This document shows positions 56,394-64,000 of a stretch of 64,000 nt of DNA, in pieces. Under the pieces are notes generated by a model. The model had not been told where the DNA came from. It saw only the letters and a list, made by a program, of their open reading frames with translations, and did no database searches. Location: the NCBI GenBank assembly GCA_023227945.1, contig JALOCC010000002.1, forward strand, positions 23,822-87,821. The letters are read 5' to 3'. Origin of the DNA: Candidatus Omnitrophota bacterium. GTDB taxonomy: Bacteria > Omnitrophota > Gorgyraeia > Duberdicusellales > 4484-171. Every line of letters starts with the position of its first letter. Position 1 is the first letter of the stretch. The position numbers were made by a program, and so were the translations under genes.

Positions 56394-58979
56394 TTTCTCT
56401 TTATTAAAAACAATTTGCCTATTTTTCACGTCTATCATAATCTTATCGTTCTCCTTAAAGCTACCCTGTATAATTTTTGAGCTCAACTGGTCAATCATAA
56501 GTTTTTGCATAACCCTTTTTAACGGACGAGCTCCATATTCAGGGCTAAACCCGCGATCTGCCAAGAATTCGCGGGCTGATTGCGTTAATTCTATCTCTAT
56601 TTTTTTATCTTTCAACCTTTCTTTTAAAACATTCATTTGTATATCAACTATTTTCTTTATTCCGTCTAAATTGAGCCTGTTAAAAATTATTATTTCATCC
56701 AGCCGGTTTATAAATTCCGGCCGGAAATATTTTTTAACTTCAAGTTTCAGTTTTTCTTCCAATCCTTTTACGCTTACGGATAAATCATTAAAATATTCGC
56801 TTCCGATGTTGGAAGTAAGAATAATCACGGTATTTTTGAAATTTACAACACGCCCCTGCGAGTCAGTAAGCCGGCCTTCATCAAGAATTTGCAGTAAAAT
56901 ATTAAAAACATCCGGATGCGCTTTTTCAATTTCATCAAAAAGAATTACAGAATAAGGCCTGCGTCTTACCTGCTCACTAAGTTGCCCGCCCTCTTCGTAT
57001 CCGACATAACCCGGAGGCGCACCGATTAGGCGTGAGACTGAAAACTTCTCCATATATTCACTCATATCTATGCGTATAAGATTATGCTCACTGTTAAATA
57101 AAAACCAGGCAAGGGTTTTGGCAAGCTCGGTCTTGCCTACACCCGTAGGGCCTAAGAATAAAAATGAACCAAGCGGCCGGTTTGGGTCGGAAAGCCCGGA
57201 ACGCGCCCTTCTTATACAATTAGAAATAAGCTCAATTGCGTTATCCTGTCCGACAACTTTCTTTTTAAGCTCTTCCTCCATCTTGATGAGTTTTGTAACT
57301 TCCTCTTCCATAAGGCTGGTTACAGGTATGCCTGTCCACCGGCTGACAACTTCCGCGATATCTTCCTCATCAACTTCTTCTTTAAGCATTTTTTCTTTTT
57401 TCTGAAATGCCGCAAGCTGCGCGTTTAAGCCTTCCAATTCCTGTGTTAGCTTTGGAATTTTACCATACCTTATTTCCGCAACCTTATCCAGCAAGGCCTG
57501 TTTCTGGAATTCTGACGATTTAAGCTTTAAATCTTCTATTTCTTCCTTGATGTTTCTTATTTTCGTAATCAATTCTTTTTCTTTGCGCCAATGCTCACGA
57601 AGAGCATTAAGTTCTTTATTCAGGCTTTCTATTTCCTTTTCAACTTTCTTAAGCTTATCTATGACTGCTTCTTCCTTTTCTTTCATTAGCGCCTGTTTTT
57701 CAATTTCCAACTCCATTATTCGCCTTTCAAGCTTATCTATTTCTTCAGGCTTGCTATCTATTTCAATACGTAACTTAGAAGCAGCTTCGTCGATTAAATC
57801 TATTGCTTTATCCGGTAAAAATCTTTCGGTTATGTAGCGGCTTGACAAAACACTGGCTGCAACAAGAGCAGAATCTTTCAGGCGTATTCCGTGATGAACT
57901 TCATATTTTTCTTTTAGGCCGCGCAAAATCGAAATAGTCTGTTCAACAGTGGGTTCCCCAACGTAGACCTGTTGAAACCTTCTCTCAAGCGCTGCGTCTT
58001 TTTCTATATACTTTCTATACTCATCAAGAGTGGTTGCGCCGATACAACGTAACGCCCCTTTCGCAAGGGCAGGTTTTAACATATTCGCGGCACTCAATGC
58101 TCCTTCAGCCTGGCCCGCGCCTGTCAGCGTATGCAGCTCATCGATAAAAAGTATTATTTCTCCGTCTTTCTGTTCTATTTCCTTTAAAACAGCTTTAAGG
58201 CGCTCTTCAAATTCACCGCGAAACTTAGTGCCCGCAACCAGGCTTCCTAAATCAAGAGCAATTATTCTTTTATCCTTAAGCCCTTCCGGAACATCACCGG
58301 AACTTATCCTCTGCGCAAGGCCTTCGACTATTGCGGTTTTACCGACCCCGGGATCGCCGATTAAAACAGGATTATTTTTCGTACGGCGGGAAAGAACCTG
58401 CATAACCCTTCTTATTTCTTCGTCGCGCCCGATTACCGGGTCAAGTTTGCCTTTTTTAACCAACTCGGTTAAATCTCTTCCAAATTTTTCTAATGCCCTG
58501 TAAGTTTCTTCGGCAGAAGGCGATTGCGCAGTCATACCGGCACGTAATTCTTTTATGATATGCAGGATATCATCCAGAGAAATACCTTGTTTATTAAGGT
58601 AATTGGATAAAAGCGTGTTTTTTTCCCTGGATATTCCTAAAAGCAAGGTTTCGGAACTGACATATTCATCGCCAAAATCTCTTGAATAGCTTTCAGCATA
58701 ATTCAGGATTCCGGCAATTCTTTGCGAAGCATAAACATCTTTTGCGGTTTTTGTGTATACTTTCGGTTGAGAGATGAGGAACTCTTTTACTTTTGAATTT
58801 AAATCATTTACATCTATGGCTAATCTTAAAAATATCTGCGCACAGATTCCTTCCGGTTCGCCGAGTAATGAATAAAGAACGTGCTCGGGCAGTATAGACT
58901 GGTGGCCATAACCCTTTGCCAGGTTTATGGCATTTGTAATTGCTTCCTGCGCTTTCAAGGTAAATTTATCCAAATTCAT
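56391..58979 (-). CDS. clpB: ATP-dependent disaggregase ClpB
   Basis: 862 aa, typical length. Two AAA+ modules with Walker [15 protein letters not shown] and [14 protein letters not shown], Walker B motifs [11 protein letters not shown] and [15 protein letters not shown], and the coiled-coil middle domain (about 400-520). N-terminal Clp repeat domain present. It works with DnaK to resolubilise aggregates. It lies downstream of an HspR-like gene with a degenerate CIRCE element between them. Confidence 0.97.
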   Translation of the reverse strand: MNLDKFTLKAQEAITNAINLAKGYGHQSILPEHVLYSLLGEPEGICAQIFLRLAIDVNDLNSKVKEFLISQPKVYTKTAKDVYASQRIAGILNYAESYSRDFGDEYVSSETLLLGISREKNTLLSNYLNKQGISLDDILHIIKELRAGMTAQSPSAEETYRALEKFGRDLTELVKKGKLDPVIGRDEEIRRVMQVLSRRTKNNPVLIGDPGVGKTAIVEGLAQRISSGDVPEGLKDKRIIALDLGSLVAGTKFRGEFEERLKAVLKEIEQKDGEIILFIDELHTLTGAGQAEGALSAANMLKPALAKGALRCIGATTLDEYRKYIEKDAALERRFQQVYVGEPTVEQTISILRGLKEKYEVHHGIRLKDSALVAASVLSSRYITERFLPDKAIDLIDEAASKLRIEIDSKPEEIDKLERRIMELEIEKQALMKEKEEAVIDKLKKVEKEIESLNKELNALREHWRKEKELITKIRNIKEEIEDLKLKSSEFQKQALLDKVAEIRYGKIPKLTQELEGLNAQLAAFQKKEKMLKEEVDEEDIAEVVSRWTGIPVTSLMEEEVTKLIKMEEELKKKVVGQDNAIELISNCIRRARSGLSDPNRPLGSFLFLGPTGVGKTELAKTLAWFLFNSEHNLIRIDMSEYMEKFSVSRLIGAPPGYVGYEEGGQLSEQVRRRPYSVILFDEIEKAHPDVFNILLQILDEGRLTDSQGRVVNFKNTVIILTSNIGSEYFNDLSVSVKGLEEKLKLEVKKYFRPEFINRLDEIIIFNRLNLDGIKKIVDIQMNVLKERLKDKKIEIELTQSAREFLADRGFSPEYGARPLKRVMQKLMIDQLSSKIIQGSFKENDKIMIDVKNRQIVFNKEK

Positions 58980-59072
58980 ATTTTTACACCACCAACATAT
59001 AGTTTAATACCTTAGATTACAGATATGCAAGAGGCAGATTTCGTAAAGTATTGATTTATTTTAAGAAATTTT

Positions 59073-59099
59073 TTAGCACTCAACACACAACTCTGCTAA
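59073..59099 (-). promoter_or_regulatory. Degenerate CIRCE element upstream of clpB
   Basis: One arm is a perfect TTAGCACTC (59073-59081); after exactly 9 nt the other arm is CTCTGCTAA, matching GAGTGCTAA in 6 of 9 positions. It lies between the HspR-like gene and clpB. It is a candidate weak HrcA site. Confidence 0.55.
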
Positions 59100-59116
59100 A
59101 TAAAAATCAAAAAAAA

Positions 59117-59398
59117 TCAGACTTCCCTTCTCATCTCTAAAATAATCTTAACGCCTTTTATATTTACGCCCTCGTCATCGATAAGGTGTTTTACGATTTT
59201 CAGCCGTTTCATATCCTCGTAAGAAAGCAGTTTTTTCTTCTTGGCTTTGCCGCGAGGTTTTACTATGCCTTCCTTTAGTATTTCATGCAGCGTCCAATAA
59301 TGTAGGTGCAATAGCTCGCACGCTATATTAAAAGGAAATACCGGCTCCTCCGGCGATATATCGATATCAAATTGTTTGTTTAATTCTTCCCAATTCAT
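59117..59398 (-). CDS. MerR-family regulator, HspR-like
   Basis: 93 aa. MerR-type HTH of HspR kind: PFNIACELLHLHYWTLHEIL, IVKPRGKAKKKKLLSYEDMKR and a C-terminal NIKGVKIILEMR helix. HspR represses clpB, dnaK or lon in several phyla. Here it lies 138 bp upstream of clpB on the same strand, so autoregulation with clpB is likely. No clear HAIR motif (CTTGAGT-N7-ACTCAAG) was found upstream. Confidence 0.8.
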   Translation of the reverse strand: MNWEELNKQFDIDISPEEPVFPFNIACELLHLHYWTLHEILKEGIVKPRGKAKKKKLLSYEDMKRLKIVKHLIDDEGVNIKGVKIILEMRREV

Positions 59399-59467
59399 GG
59401 TTTACTTAGTTAATTGAATTGCTTTTTGCTTAACCCTATAAATACAAAAAGCCCAATAACCAATTAA

Positions 59468-59496
59468 TATATAACATATTATTTGAAAAATGTCAA
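59468..59496 (-). promoter_or_regulatory. Promoter of the HspR-like-clpB operon
   Basis: TTGACA (59491-59496), 17-bp spacer, TATATA (59468-59473). Reads toward the HspR-like gene at 59398. Confidence 0.75.
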
Positions 59497-59536
59497 ACTT
59501 TTTATTAATAATTTTCAAACTATTTCTTAACGATTT

Positions 59537-60805
59537 TCAAACTATTTTTACCTCAATTCCTCTACCCTCAAGGTAAACAAGGTTATTTTTATTCATGCGC
59601 AGCAGGTATACTGCTTTATCTTCCTCATAGTTGACTTTTAATACCTCACAATTAGTGTGTATATAATCTTTAAATTCCATCATGCTAAACGGCAATTTTA
59701 CAACTGCCTCAACCAAATCAGAAAAAACCAGGTCATAAATAGCCTTTTTCAGGTTATCAAGGTTTAAGCTGCGAAGGGCAGAGATAAATATCGCATCAGC
59801 ATATTTACTCTGTAGCATTTCTAAGTCTTCCGGCGATAGCTTATCAATCTTATTAAACACCAGAAGTATAGTTTTTGTGTCAATGTTTAATTCTTTTAAA
59901 ACAGAATTTACCGATTCTATAAGCCTCATTAAGTCAGGGCTTGATGCATCGATAACGTGCAAAAGCACATTCGCAAACTTAAGCTCTTCAAGCGTTGCTT
60001 TAAATGCTTCAATAAGCTTAAGGGGCAGCTTATAGATAAACCCTACGGTATCAGTAAGAATTACCTTTGAGTTTTCATGAACGTAAATTGAACGGCTCAC
60101 AGTATCCAATGTAGTAAAAAGAGTTTGGGAAATTTTCTCGTTGCTTTGGCTAAGCGCATTAAAAAGAGTGGTTTTGCCGGCAGAGGTATAGCCGACCAGA
60201 GAACAAACCACTGCTTTTTCTTTTTCTCTTTTTTTGCGGGTTACATCGCGATGAGAGCTTACCTCTTTAAGATCGTGTTTAAGGCGGGTAATCCGGTCGG
60301 TAATTCTGCGCCGGTCGATTTCAAGTTTCTTTTCACCTGGCCCACGGGTGCCAATGCCGCCCCCAAGCCGGGATAGCATAATACCTTTACCTTTAAGCCG
60401 CGGAAGCAGATATTCGAGCTGAGCGAGTTCAACCTGTAAGAATCCTTCCTGCGTATGCGCATGTTTTGCAAAAATATCCAATATAAGTTGTGTGCGGTCA
60501 ATAGTTTTTACACCCAAAGCTTCCTCTAAATTTCTTTGTTGAGTGAAACTTAAATTATTATTAAAAATTACCACATCAACTTTTTCTTCCTCGGCAGCTG
60601 CCGCCAGTTCCTCTGCTTTTCCTTTACCTATATATAAAGCAGGAGTTATTTGCCTTAGCTTGACAGCTATAAGCCGGGAAACCTCAATTCCGGTAGAGGT
60701 AACAAGGTTTCTAAATTCCTCAGCCAAGACATCCTGCGGCCATCTTTCCTGGTGAGCCGCTGTCATTATCAATAACGCTTTTTCGATTTTTGTGGTTTCG
60801 TACAT
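59537..60805 (-). CDS. hflX: GTPase HflX
   Basis: 422 aa. N-terminal HflX domain ([41 protein letters not shown]) and linker motif [20 protein letters not shown], followed by the G domain with [15 protein letters not shown] (G1), DTVGF (G3) and NKID (G4). It binds ribosomes and splits stalled 70S after heat stress. The P-loop has TSAGKT where most HflX have TNAGKS; still a P-loop. Confidence 0.94.
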   Translation of the reverse strand: MYETTKIEKALLIMTAAHQERWPQDVLAEEFRNLVTSTGIEVSRLIAVKLRQITPALYIGKGKAEELAAAAEEEKVDVVIFNNNLSFTQQRNLEEALGVKTIDRTQLILDIFAKHAHTQEGFLQVELAQLEYLLPRLKGKGIMLSRLGGGIGTRGPGEKKLEIDRRRITDRITRLKHDLKEVSSHRDVTRKKREKEKAVVCSLVGYTSAGKTTLFNALSQSNEKISQTLFTTLDTVSRSIYVHENSKVILTDTVGFIYKLPLKLIEAFKATLEELKFANVLLHVIDASSPDLMRLIESVNSVLKELNIDTKTILLVFNKIDKLSPEDLEMLQSKYADAIFISALRSLNLDNLKKAIYDLVFSDLVEAVVKLPFSMMEFKDYIHTNCEVLKVNYEEDKAVYLLRMNKNNLVYLEGRGIEVKIV

Positions 60806-60828
60806 TTTAGTTATTCTTGTTTAAGTTA

Positions 60829-60866
60829 CGAAAGTTACGCGGGTTACGGATGTTACGAAGGTTACA
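60829..60866. repeat. Solo arm of the GTTACGAAGG word family
   Basis: AGTTACGAAAGTTACGCGGG, TTACGGATGTTACGAAGG. No inverted partner follows, so it is a one-armed or decayed copy. Confidence 0.65.
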
Positions 60867-61057
60867 ATAATTTAACACATTGATATTATAACAGAAAGGG
60901 TTAGTTTGGTAAGAAGTTTTTAGCTATAAAGTTAATAAGTTGCTATATTTATAGGCTAGTAAAATAAAAACCAACGTCCGCCTACGAGATGAGACTTGGT
61001 TGCAAACCTCATTCCACCTACGCGGTGAAAAATGGTTAAACCCACTAACTTATCAAC

Positions 61058-61957
61058 TTAACAACCTAATAACCTATCAACCACCTGTTTCGGCGTCAAA
61101 TCATCCCTATCTATCCAATCAATCCTCTTATCCGCCCTAAACCAAGTAAGCTGGCGCTTGGCGAAATTACGGGTATTTTTTTTCATCAGCTCTTTAGCCT
61201 GTTCTATATTATATTCCCCTTTCAGGTATCCAGAAATCTCTTTTATGCCGATTATTTTTTCGGAAGTTGAGCTTAACTTAAGCTTAAGCAAACTTTCCAC
61301 TTCACGAACAGCACCGCCTTCAAACATCACATCAACGCGCTTGTTTATCCTTTCATAAAGCTTTTCTCTTTGGAAATTCAAACCAAACATTTTTATCGGT
61401 AAATTACCCCAAAGACCTTTTGCTTCCTGCTTTTTTTGCGATAAAGGCACACCGGTTAAACGGTAAACCTCAAGCGCTCTGATAATCCTTCTTAAATCAT
61501 TAACTCTTTCCGCAGTTTGCGGGTCAACCTTTCTTAATTCTTCATGTAAATATTCTTTGCCGAATTTATGCGCTTGGGTTTCAAGTTTTTTGCGTAGCTC
61601 TTTATCTTCGCCTACGCCGCCAAAAATTCCATCCAGTAAAGCCTTAATATACAGGCCGCTACCTCCGCAAACAACTATAGGACATGTTCGTGCGAATATG
61701 TCTTGTATAATTTTTACGGCAGCATTAAAATAATCAAATACGCTGTAACTTTGCGTGGCAGAAATAATGTTTACAAAATGATGCGGGACTTCTTTGAGCA
61801 TATATTCCGGGGGCTTTGAAGTAATAATTGATACTTCCTTGTAAAAAAGCATTGAATCAGCGGAGACTATTTCCGCATTAATTCTTTTGGCAAACTGGTG
61901 TGCTATTTCGGTTTTTCCTGTTGCGGTTGGACCGATTATAAAAATGATTTCATTCAT
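61058..61957 (-). CDS. miaA: tRNA dimethylallyltransferase
   Basis: 299 aa. Starts MNEIIFIIGPTATGKTEIAH with the P-loop, then IVSADSMLFYKEVSIITSKP and the DRRIIRALEVYRLTG-like and FAKRQLTWFRAD C-terminal blocks. It adds dimethylallyl to A37 of tRNAs; MiaB (62773-63954) then acts on the product. Start at 61957; an in-frame start at 61993 lies in a repeat element. Separated from the SPOR gene by the TATCACGTAACACG element. Confidence 0.95.
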   Translation of the reverse strand: MNEIIFIIGPTATGKTEIAHQFAKRINAEIVSADSMLFYKEVSIITSKPPEYMLKEVPHHFVNIISATQSYSVFDYFNAAVKIIQDIFARTCPIVVCGGSGLYIKALLDGIFGGVGEDKELRKKLETQAHKFGKEYLHEELRKVDPQTAERVNDLRRIIRALEVYRLTGVPLSQKKQEAKGLWGNLPIKMFGLNFQREKLYERINKRVDVMFEGGAVREVESLLKLKLSSTSEKIIGIKEISGYLKGEYNIEQAKELMKKNTRNFAKRQLTWFRADKRIDWIDRDDLTPKQVVDRLLGC

Positions 61958-61965
61958 ATGATTTT

Positions 61966-62033
61966 GTATCAAGTAACAGATACCACGTAACACGTTTTAA
62001 ACGTGATACTTGATACGTGTTACCTGTTACAAA
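61966..62033. repeat. Word-repeat hairpin, TATCACGTAACACG family, copy D
   Basis: GTATCAAGTAACAGATACCAC, GTAACACGTTTTAAACG, then TGATACTTGATACGTGTTACC, TGTTAC. It is the most compact copy (68 bp), between the SPOR-protein gene and miaA. Confidence 0.8.
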
Positions 62034-62036
62034 AAT

Positions 62037-62780
62037 TTACGGAAATATCCGTGCCGGATACCCTTGCTTAACCAGCCTTCCCCACGTTCTTTCTGCTTCT
62101 TTTCTGTCTTTGAATTTACCCACTCTTACCTTGTATAATACATAGTTTTCATTCTTATCCTCAAGAATATAGACGTCATATTTTTCATCCAAATCATTCT
62201 TGAGGTTAATGGCATTTTTGCTGTTGCTGAAGGCTCCAACCTGTATGGTAAAAAAATCTTCCTGTTTTTTGAGAGTATCTGCAAGAAGCAGTTCGTTACT
62301 TAGCGGGTATTTCTCTTTTAGAAGATTAATATATCTTTTTTTGTCTTCCCATCTTCCCTCTTTTGCGGCTATCTGGCTAAGCCTTAAATAAGCTAACGGC
62401 AGATAATTCGAAGCAGTTAATTTTTTTTCTATACTCTCATAAAACGGACGCGCCTTCGATGAATCTCCTTCAAGAAAATATGTATCCGCCATTTTTAACA
62501 CGCCTTGCTCATAGAATTTTGACCTAGGGTAATTGCTGGTAAGCAGAATCAGGTATTCGCGCGCCTGAGGGTAGTTTCCAATTTTTGTATAAACCAGGCC
62601 CAAAAAATACAAAACTTCGTCATTCTGCGTTAAAGACTTTGCTTTCTGCAGTGCCTCTTCGTAATCATTATTAAGATAATCCTTATAGGCTTCATCCAGA
62701 GAGGCAGCATAAAGAGATAGACAAAGGACAATAGACCAAAGACCAAAGACGAAAGACATTTTAAAAATATTTTTATGCAT
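62037..62780 (-). CDS. TPR-SPOR envelope protein
   Basis: 247 aa. Signal peptide (residues 1-26), a tetratricopeptide region of about 140 residues (YKDYLNNDYEEALQKAKSL; YFLGLVYTKIGNYPQAREYL), then a C-terminal SPOR domain (DFFTIQVGAFSNSKNAINLK; VLYKVRVGKFKDRKEAERTW) that binds denuded glycan strands of peptidoglycan. It resembles YbgF/CpoB-like division proteins with an added SPOR domain. The signal-peptide core (residues 8-22) is encoded by GACCAAAGACC-type repeat sequence. Its ATG overlaps the miaB stop by 8 bp. Confidence 0.88.
   Translation of the reverse strand: MHKNIFKMSFVFGLWSIVLCLSLYAASLDEAYKDYLNNDYEEALQKAKSLTQNDEVLYFLGLVYTKIGNYPQAREYLILLTSNYPRSKFYEQGVLKMADTYFLEGDSSKARPFYESIEKKLTASNYLPLAYLRLSQIAAKEGRWEDKKRYINLLKEKYPLSNELLLADTLKKQEDFFTIQVGAFSNSKNAINLKNDLDEKYDVYILEDKNENYVLYKVRVGKFKDRKEAERTWGRLVKQGYPARIFP
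62714..62762. repeat. GACCAAAGACC-type word repeat that encodes a signal peptide
   Basis: AGATAGACAAAGGACAATAG, ACCAAAGACCAAAGACG, AAAGAC. Degenerate units of GACCAAA. On the minus strand it encodes the hydrophobic SFVFGLWSIVLCLS stretch of the SPOR protein signal peptide. Confidence 0.7.
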
Positions 62781-63954
62781 TGGATATTTTCTTTTGTAAT
62801 TCCAAAAGCTCCGCGTGCCTTTTCTCTTTAACTCTCTGCGGCACATCATCTTTTAATTTCTGCGCATGCGTTCCGGGACGTGGAGAATATTTGAATATAT
62901 AAGCGCCCATAAACCTTACTTTTTCCAGAATGTCTTTAGTATGCAGGAAATCTTCTTCTGTTTCCGTTGGGAAACCAACTATAATATCTGTTCCAATGGT
63001 GCCACCGACTATTGTTTTATAGTCGTCTACTAGCGCGAGATATTCCTTCTTGGTATAACCTCTATGCATAAGGCGTAAGATTTTATCAGAACCGGACTGA
63101 TATGGCAAATGTAAATACTTTCTAATCTTTTTTGATTTAGCCATTAGTTTAAATAATTCTTTTGTGGTGTTTTTAGGGTGTGGTGTAAGAAAATCAATTT
63201 CCTCAACCCCGTCAAGCTCTTCAACCATTTTCAACAAATCAACGAAATTTACACCCTGCTTATCGCGATAATCATTAACATTTTGCCCAAGCAAAGTAAT
63301 CTTTTTAATCCCCAGGGAAACATTTCTTTTAACTTCCGCAATAATATCCTTTGGCTTTCGCAAACGTAACTCCCCACGAACGCTCGGCACAACGCAATAA
63401 GAGCAATAGTTGGAACATCCTGTAGAAATTACGACTTGCGCATAGCCTGGTTTTACGCGGTAAGAAGCATTATAAAAATCCTCTTCCCTTTCTTTATCCT
63501 CCAAATCGATTATTCTTATATTTTCTTTCTTTATTTTTTCTATATACGCGGGAATTTTATGTAATTTTGCCGGCGATACAATCAAATTCACGTGCGGCAT
63601 TCGTTCAAATATCTCTTTGCCGCTGTTAGCTGCCATACAGCCGATTAGACCGATTATCTTACAGCTGTCAGCCCTCAGCTTCCGGCTTTCAGCTTTATTT
63701 TTCTTGCTGGCTGATGACTGACGACTGAAAGCTGACAGCTTTTTATATGAGCCTAATATTGACCTAACACGATGCTCGGCATGCGCACGAACGGCGCAGG
63801 TATTAAGCAAAATCACATCCGCGTCTTTTGGATTATCTGCGCTCTTGTATCCCTTCTCCAAAAATAATCCAAGCAGAGCTTCGCTGTCCCTGACGTTCAT
63901 TTGACAACCGAATGTGCGTATGCAGACTTTTTTTCCGGAATTTGAATTTTGCAT
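62773..63954 (-). CDS. miaB: tRNA methylthiotransferase MiaB (lacks TRAM domain; internal insertion)
   Basis: 393 aa. N-terminal UPF0004 domain (FGCQMNVRDSE, LNTCAVRAHAEHR), then the radical SAM motif GCSNYCSYCVVPSVRG and central QNVNDYRD and GSDKILRLMHRGYTKKEY motifs. It adds methylthio to i6A37 of tRNA. Two oddities: residues about 70-98 (SAFSRQSSASKKN and on) are an in-frame word-repeat insertion, and the protein stops at about the point where a C-terminal TRAM domain would begin. Start at 63954 with AGGA upstream. Confidence 0.92.
   Translation of the reverse strand: MQNSNSGKKVCIRTFGCQMNVRDSEALLGLFLEKGYKSADNPKDADVILLNTCAVRAHAEHRVRSILGSYKKLSAFSRQSSASKKNKAESRKLRADSCKIIGLIGCMAANSGKEIFERMPHVNLIVSPAKLHKIPAYIEKIKKENIRIIDLEDKEREEDFYNASYRVKPGYAQVVISTGCSNYCSYCVVPSVRGELRLRKPKDIIAEVKRNVSLGIKKITLLGQNVNDYRDKQGVNFVDLLKMVEELDGVEEIDFLTPHPKNTTKELFKLMAKSKKIRKYLHLPYQSGSDKILRLMHRGYTKKEYLALVDDYKTIVGGTIGTDIIVGFPTETEEDFLHTKDILEKVRFMGAYIFKYSPRPGTHAQKLKDDVPQRVKEKRHAELLELQKKISNA
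63661..63741. repeat. Word-repeat hairpin inserted in frame inside miaB (TCAGCTATCAG family)
   Basis: CAGCTGTCAGCCCTCAGC, TTCCGGCTTTCAGC; then GCTGGCTGATGACTGACG, ACTGAAAGCTGACAGC. Same words as 18025-18127 and 52228-52322. It adds about 29 residues between the two halves of the N-terminal domain of MiaB. Confidence 0.85.
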
Positions 63955-64000
63955 AGATTTTTCCTGTCTAAAATATTTGCGCGCGCTTCAGAAAATATAA

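Noticed and set aside
63955..64000. Promoter of miaB at the window end
   Set aside because: Only a ribosome site (AGGAAAAATCT) can be seen; 46 bp is too short to place a promoter.

Overview
The window reads as a chromosomal segment of an anaerobic, Gram-negative-type bacterium. Gene content fits candidate phylum Omnitrophota or a PVC-superphylum relative, but this is inferred from gene content and was not tested by phylogeny. The clues are a group 4 membrane-bound [NiFe]-hydrogenase, NfnAB-type transhydrogenase genes, desulforedoxin, a flavodoxin-ferredoxin fusion, Fe-S (class I, split) fumarase, ExbB/ExbD, a lipoprotein amidase, a SPOR protein and an EF-P with an atypical tip. Almost every gene lies on the minus strand; the one confident plus-strand gene is a glutamine synthetase.

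Layout. (1) 1-13.8 kb is accessory DNA. It holds an exported PLP decarboxylase (cut by the window edge), an EFR1-type flavodoxin-ferredoxin, small stress and orphan genes, an AbrB/RelE toxin-antitoxin pair, several short interspersed palindromic repeats, and a defence cluster. The defence cluster contains a HEPN protein and a retron operon. The retron has a recognisable msr-msd region bounded by a perfect 12-bp inverted repeat, a reverse transcriptase fused to a TIR domain, and a SIR2-like DUF4917 protein. A gltD remnant marks the border. (2) 14-17 kb carries a PEBP-family protein, ExbD/ExbB and the end of the hydrogenase operon. (3) 16.2-27.0 kb is a 13-gene hydrogenase operon. It has three antiporter-like subunits, J, K, A, B, C, D, H and I homologues, a HycI-type maturation protease and an embedded GIY-YIG gene. 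(4) 27.5-34.2 kb is a nitrogen and redox block: a GAF-ANTAR RNA-binding regulator, an HTH-glutamine synthetase fusion with its own palindromic operator, glutamate dehydrogenase and NfnAB. (5) 34.3-50.9 kb is housekeeping: rph, split fumarase, efp, queE/C/D, murI, an amidase, pgi, two diguanylate cyclases, a sugar-type ABC ATPase, accD, DUF1015 and FmdB. (6) 51-64 kb holds the heat-shock block (hrcA-grpE-dnaK-dnaJ behind a CIRCE element; hspR-like-clpB; hpf), then hflX, miaA, a TPR-SPOR protein and miaB.

The most unusual structural feature is a set of about 20 hairpin elements built from short degenerate tandem words (for example CCAATAACCAA, GTTACGAAGG, TCAGCTATCAG, TATCACGTAACACG) followed by an inverted copy. 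They occupy gene junctions from 13.9 kb to the end of the window, often inside operons. In several places they extend into coding sequence: MiaB, the NfnB linker, the C-termini of GrpE and of the hydrogenase small subunit, and apparently the signal peptide of the SPOR protein. The accessory region carries a different repeat population, made of REP-like palindromes.

The three leading candidates for undescribed biology are: the retron with two putative NAD-consuming effectors (TIR and SIR2-like), the glutamine synthetase that appears to carry a DNA-binding domain above an operator in its own promoter, and the word-repeat hairpin families. All assignments come from reading the sequence; no database search or folding program was run.
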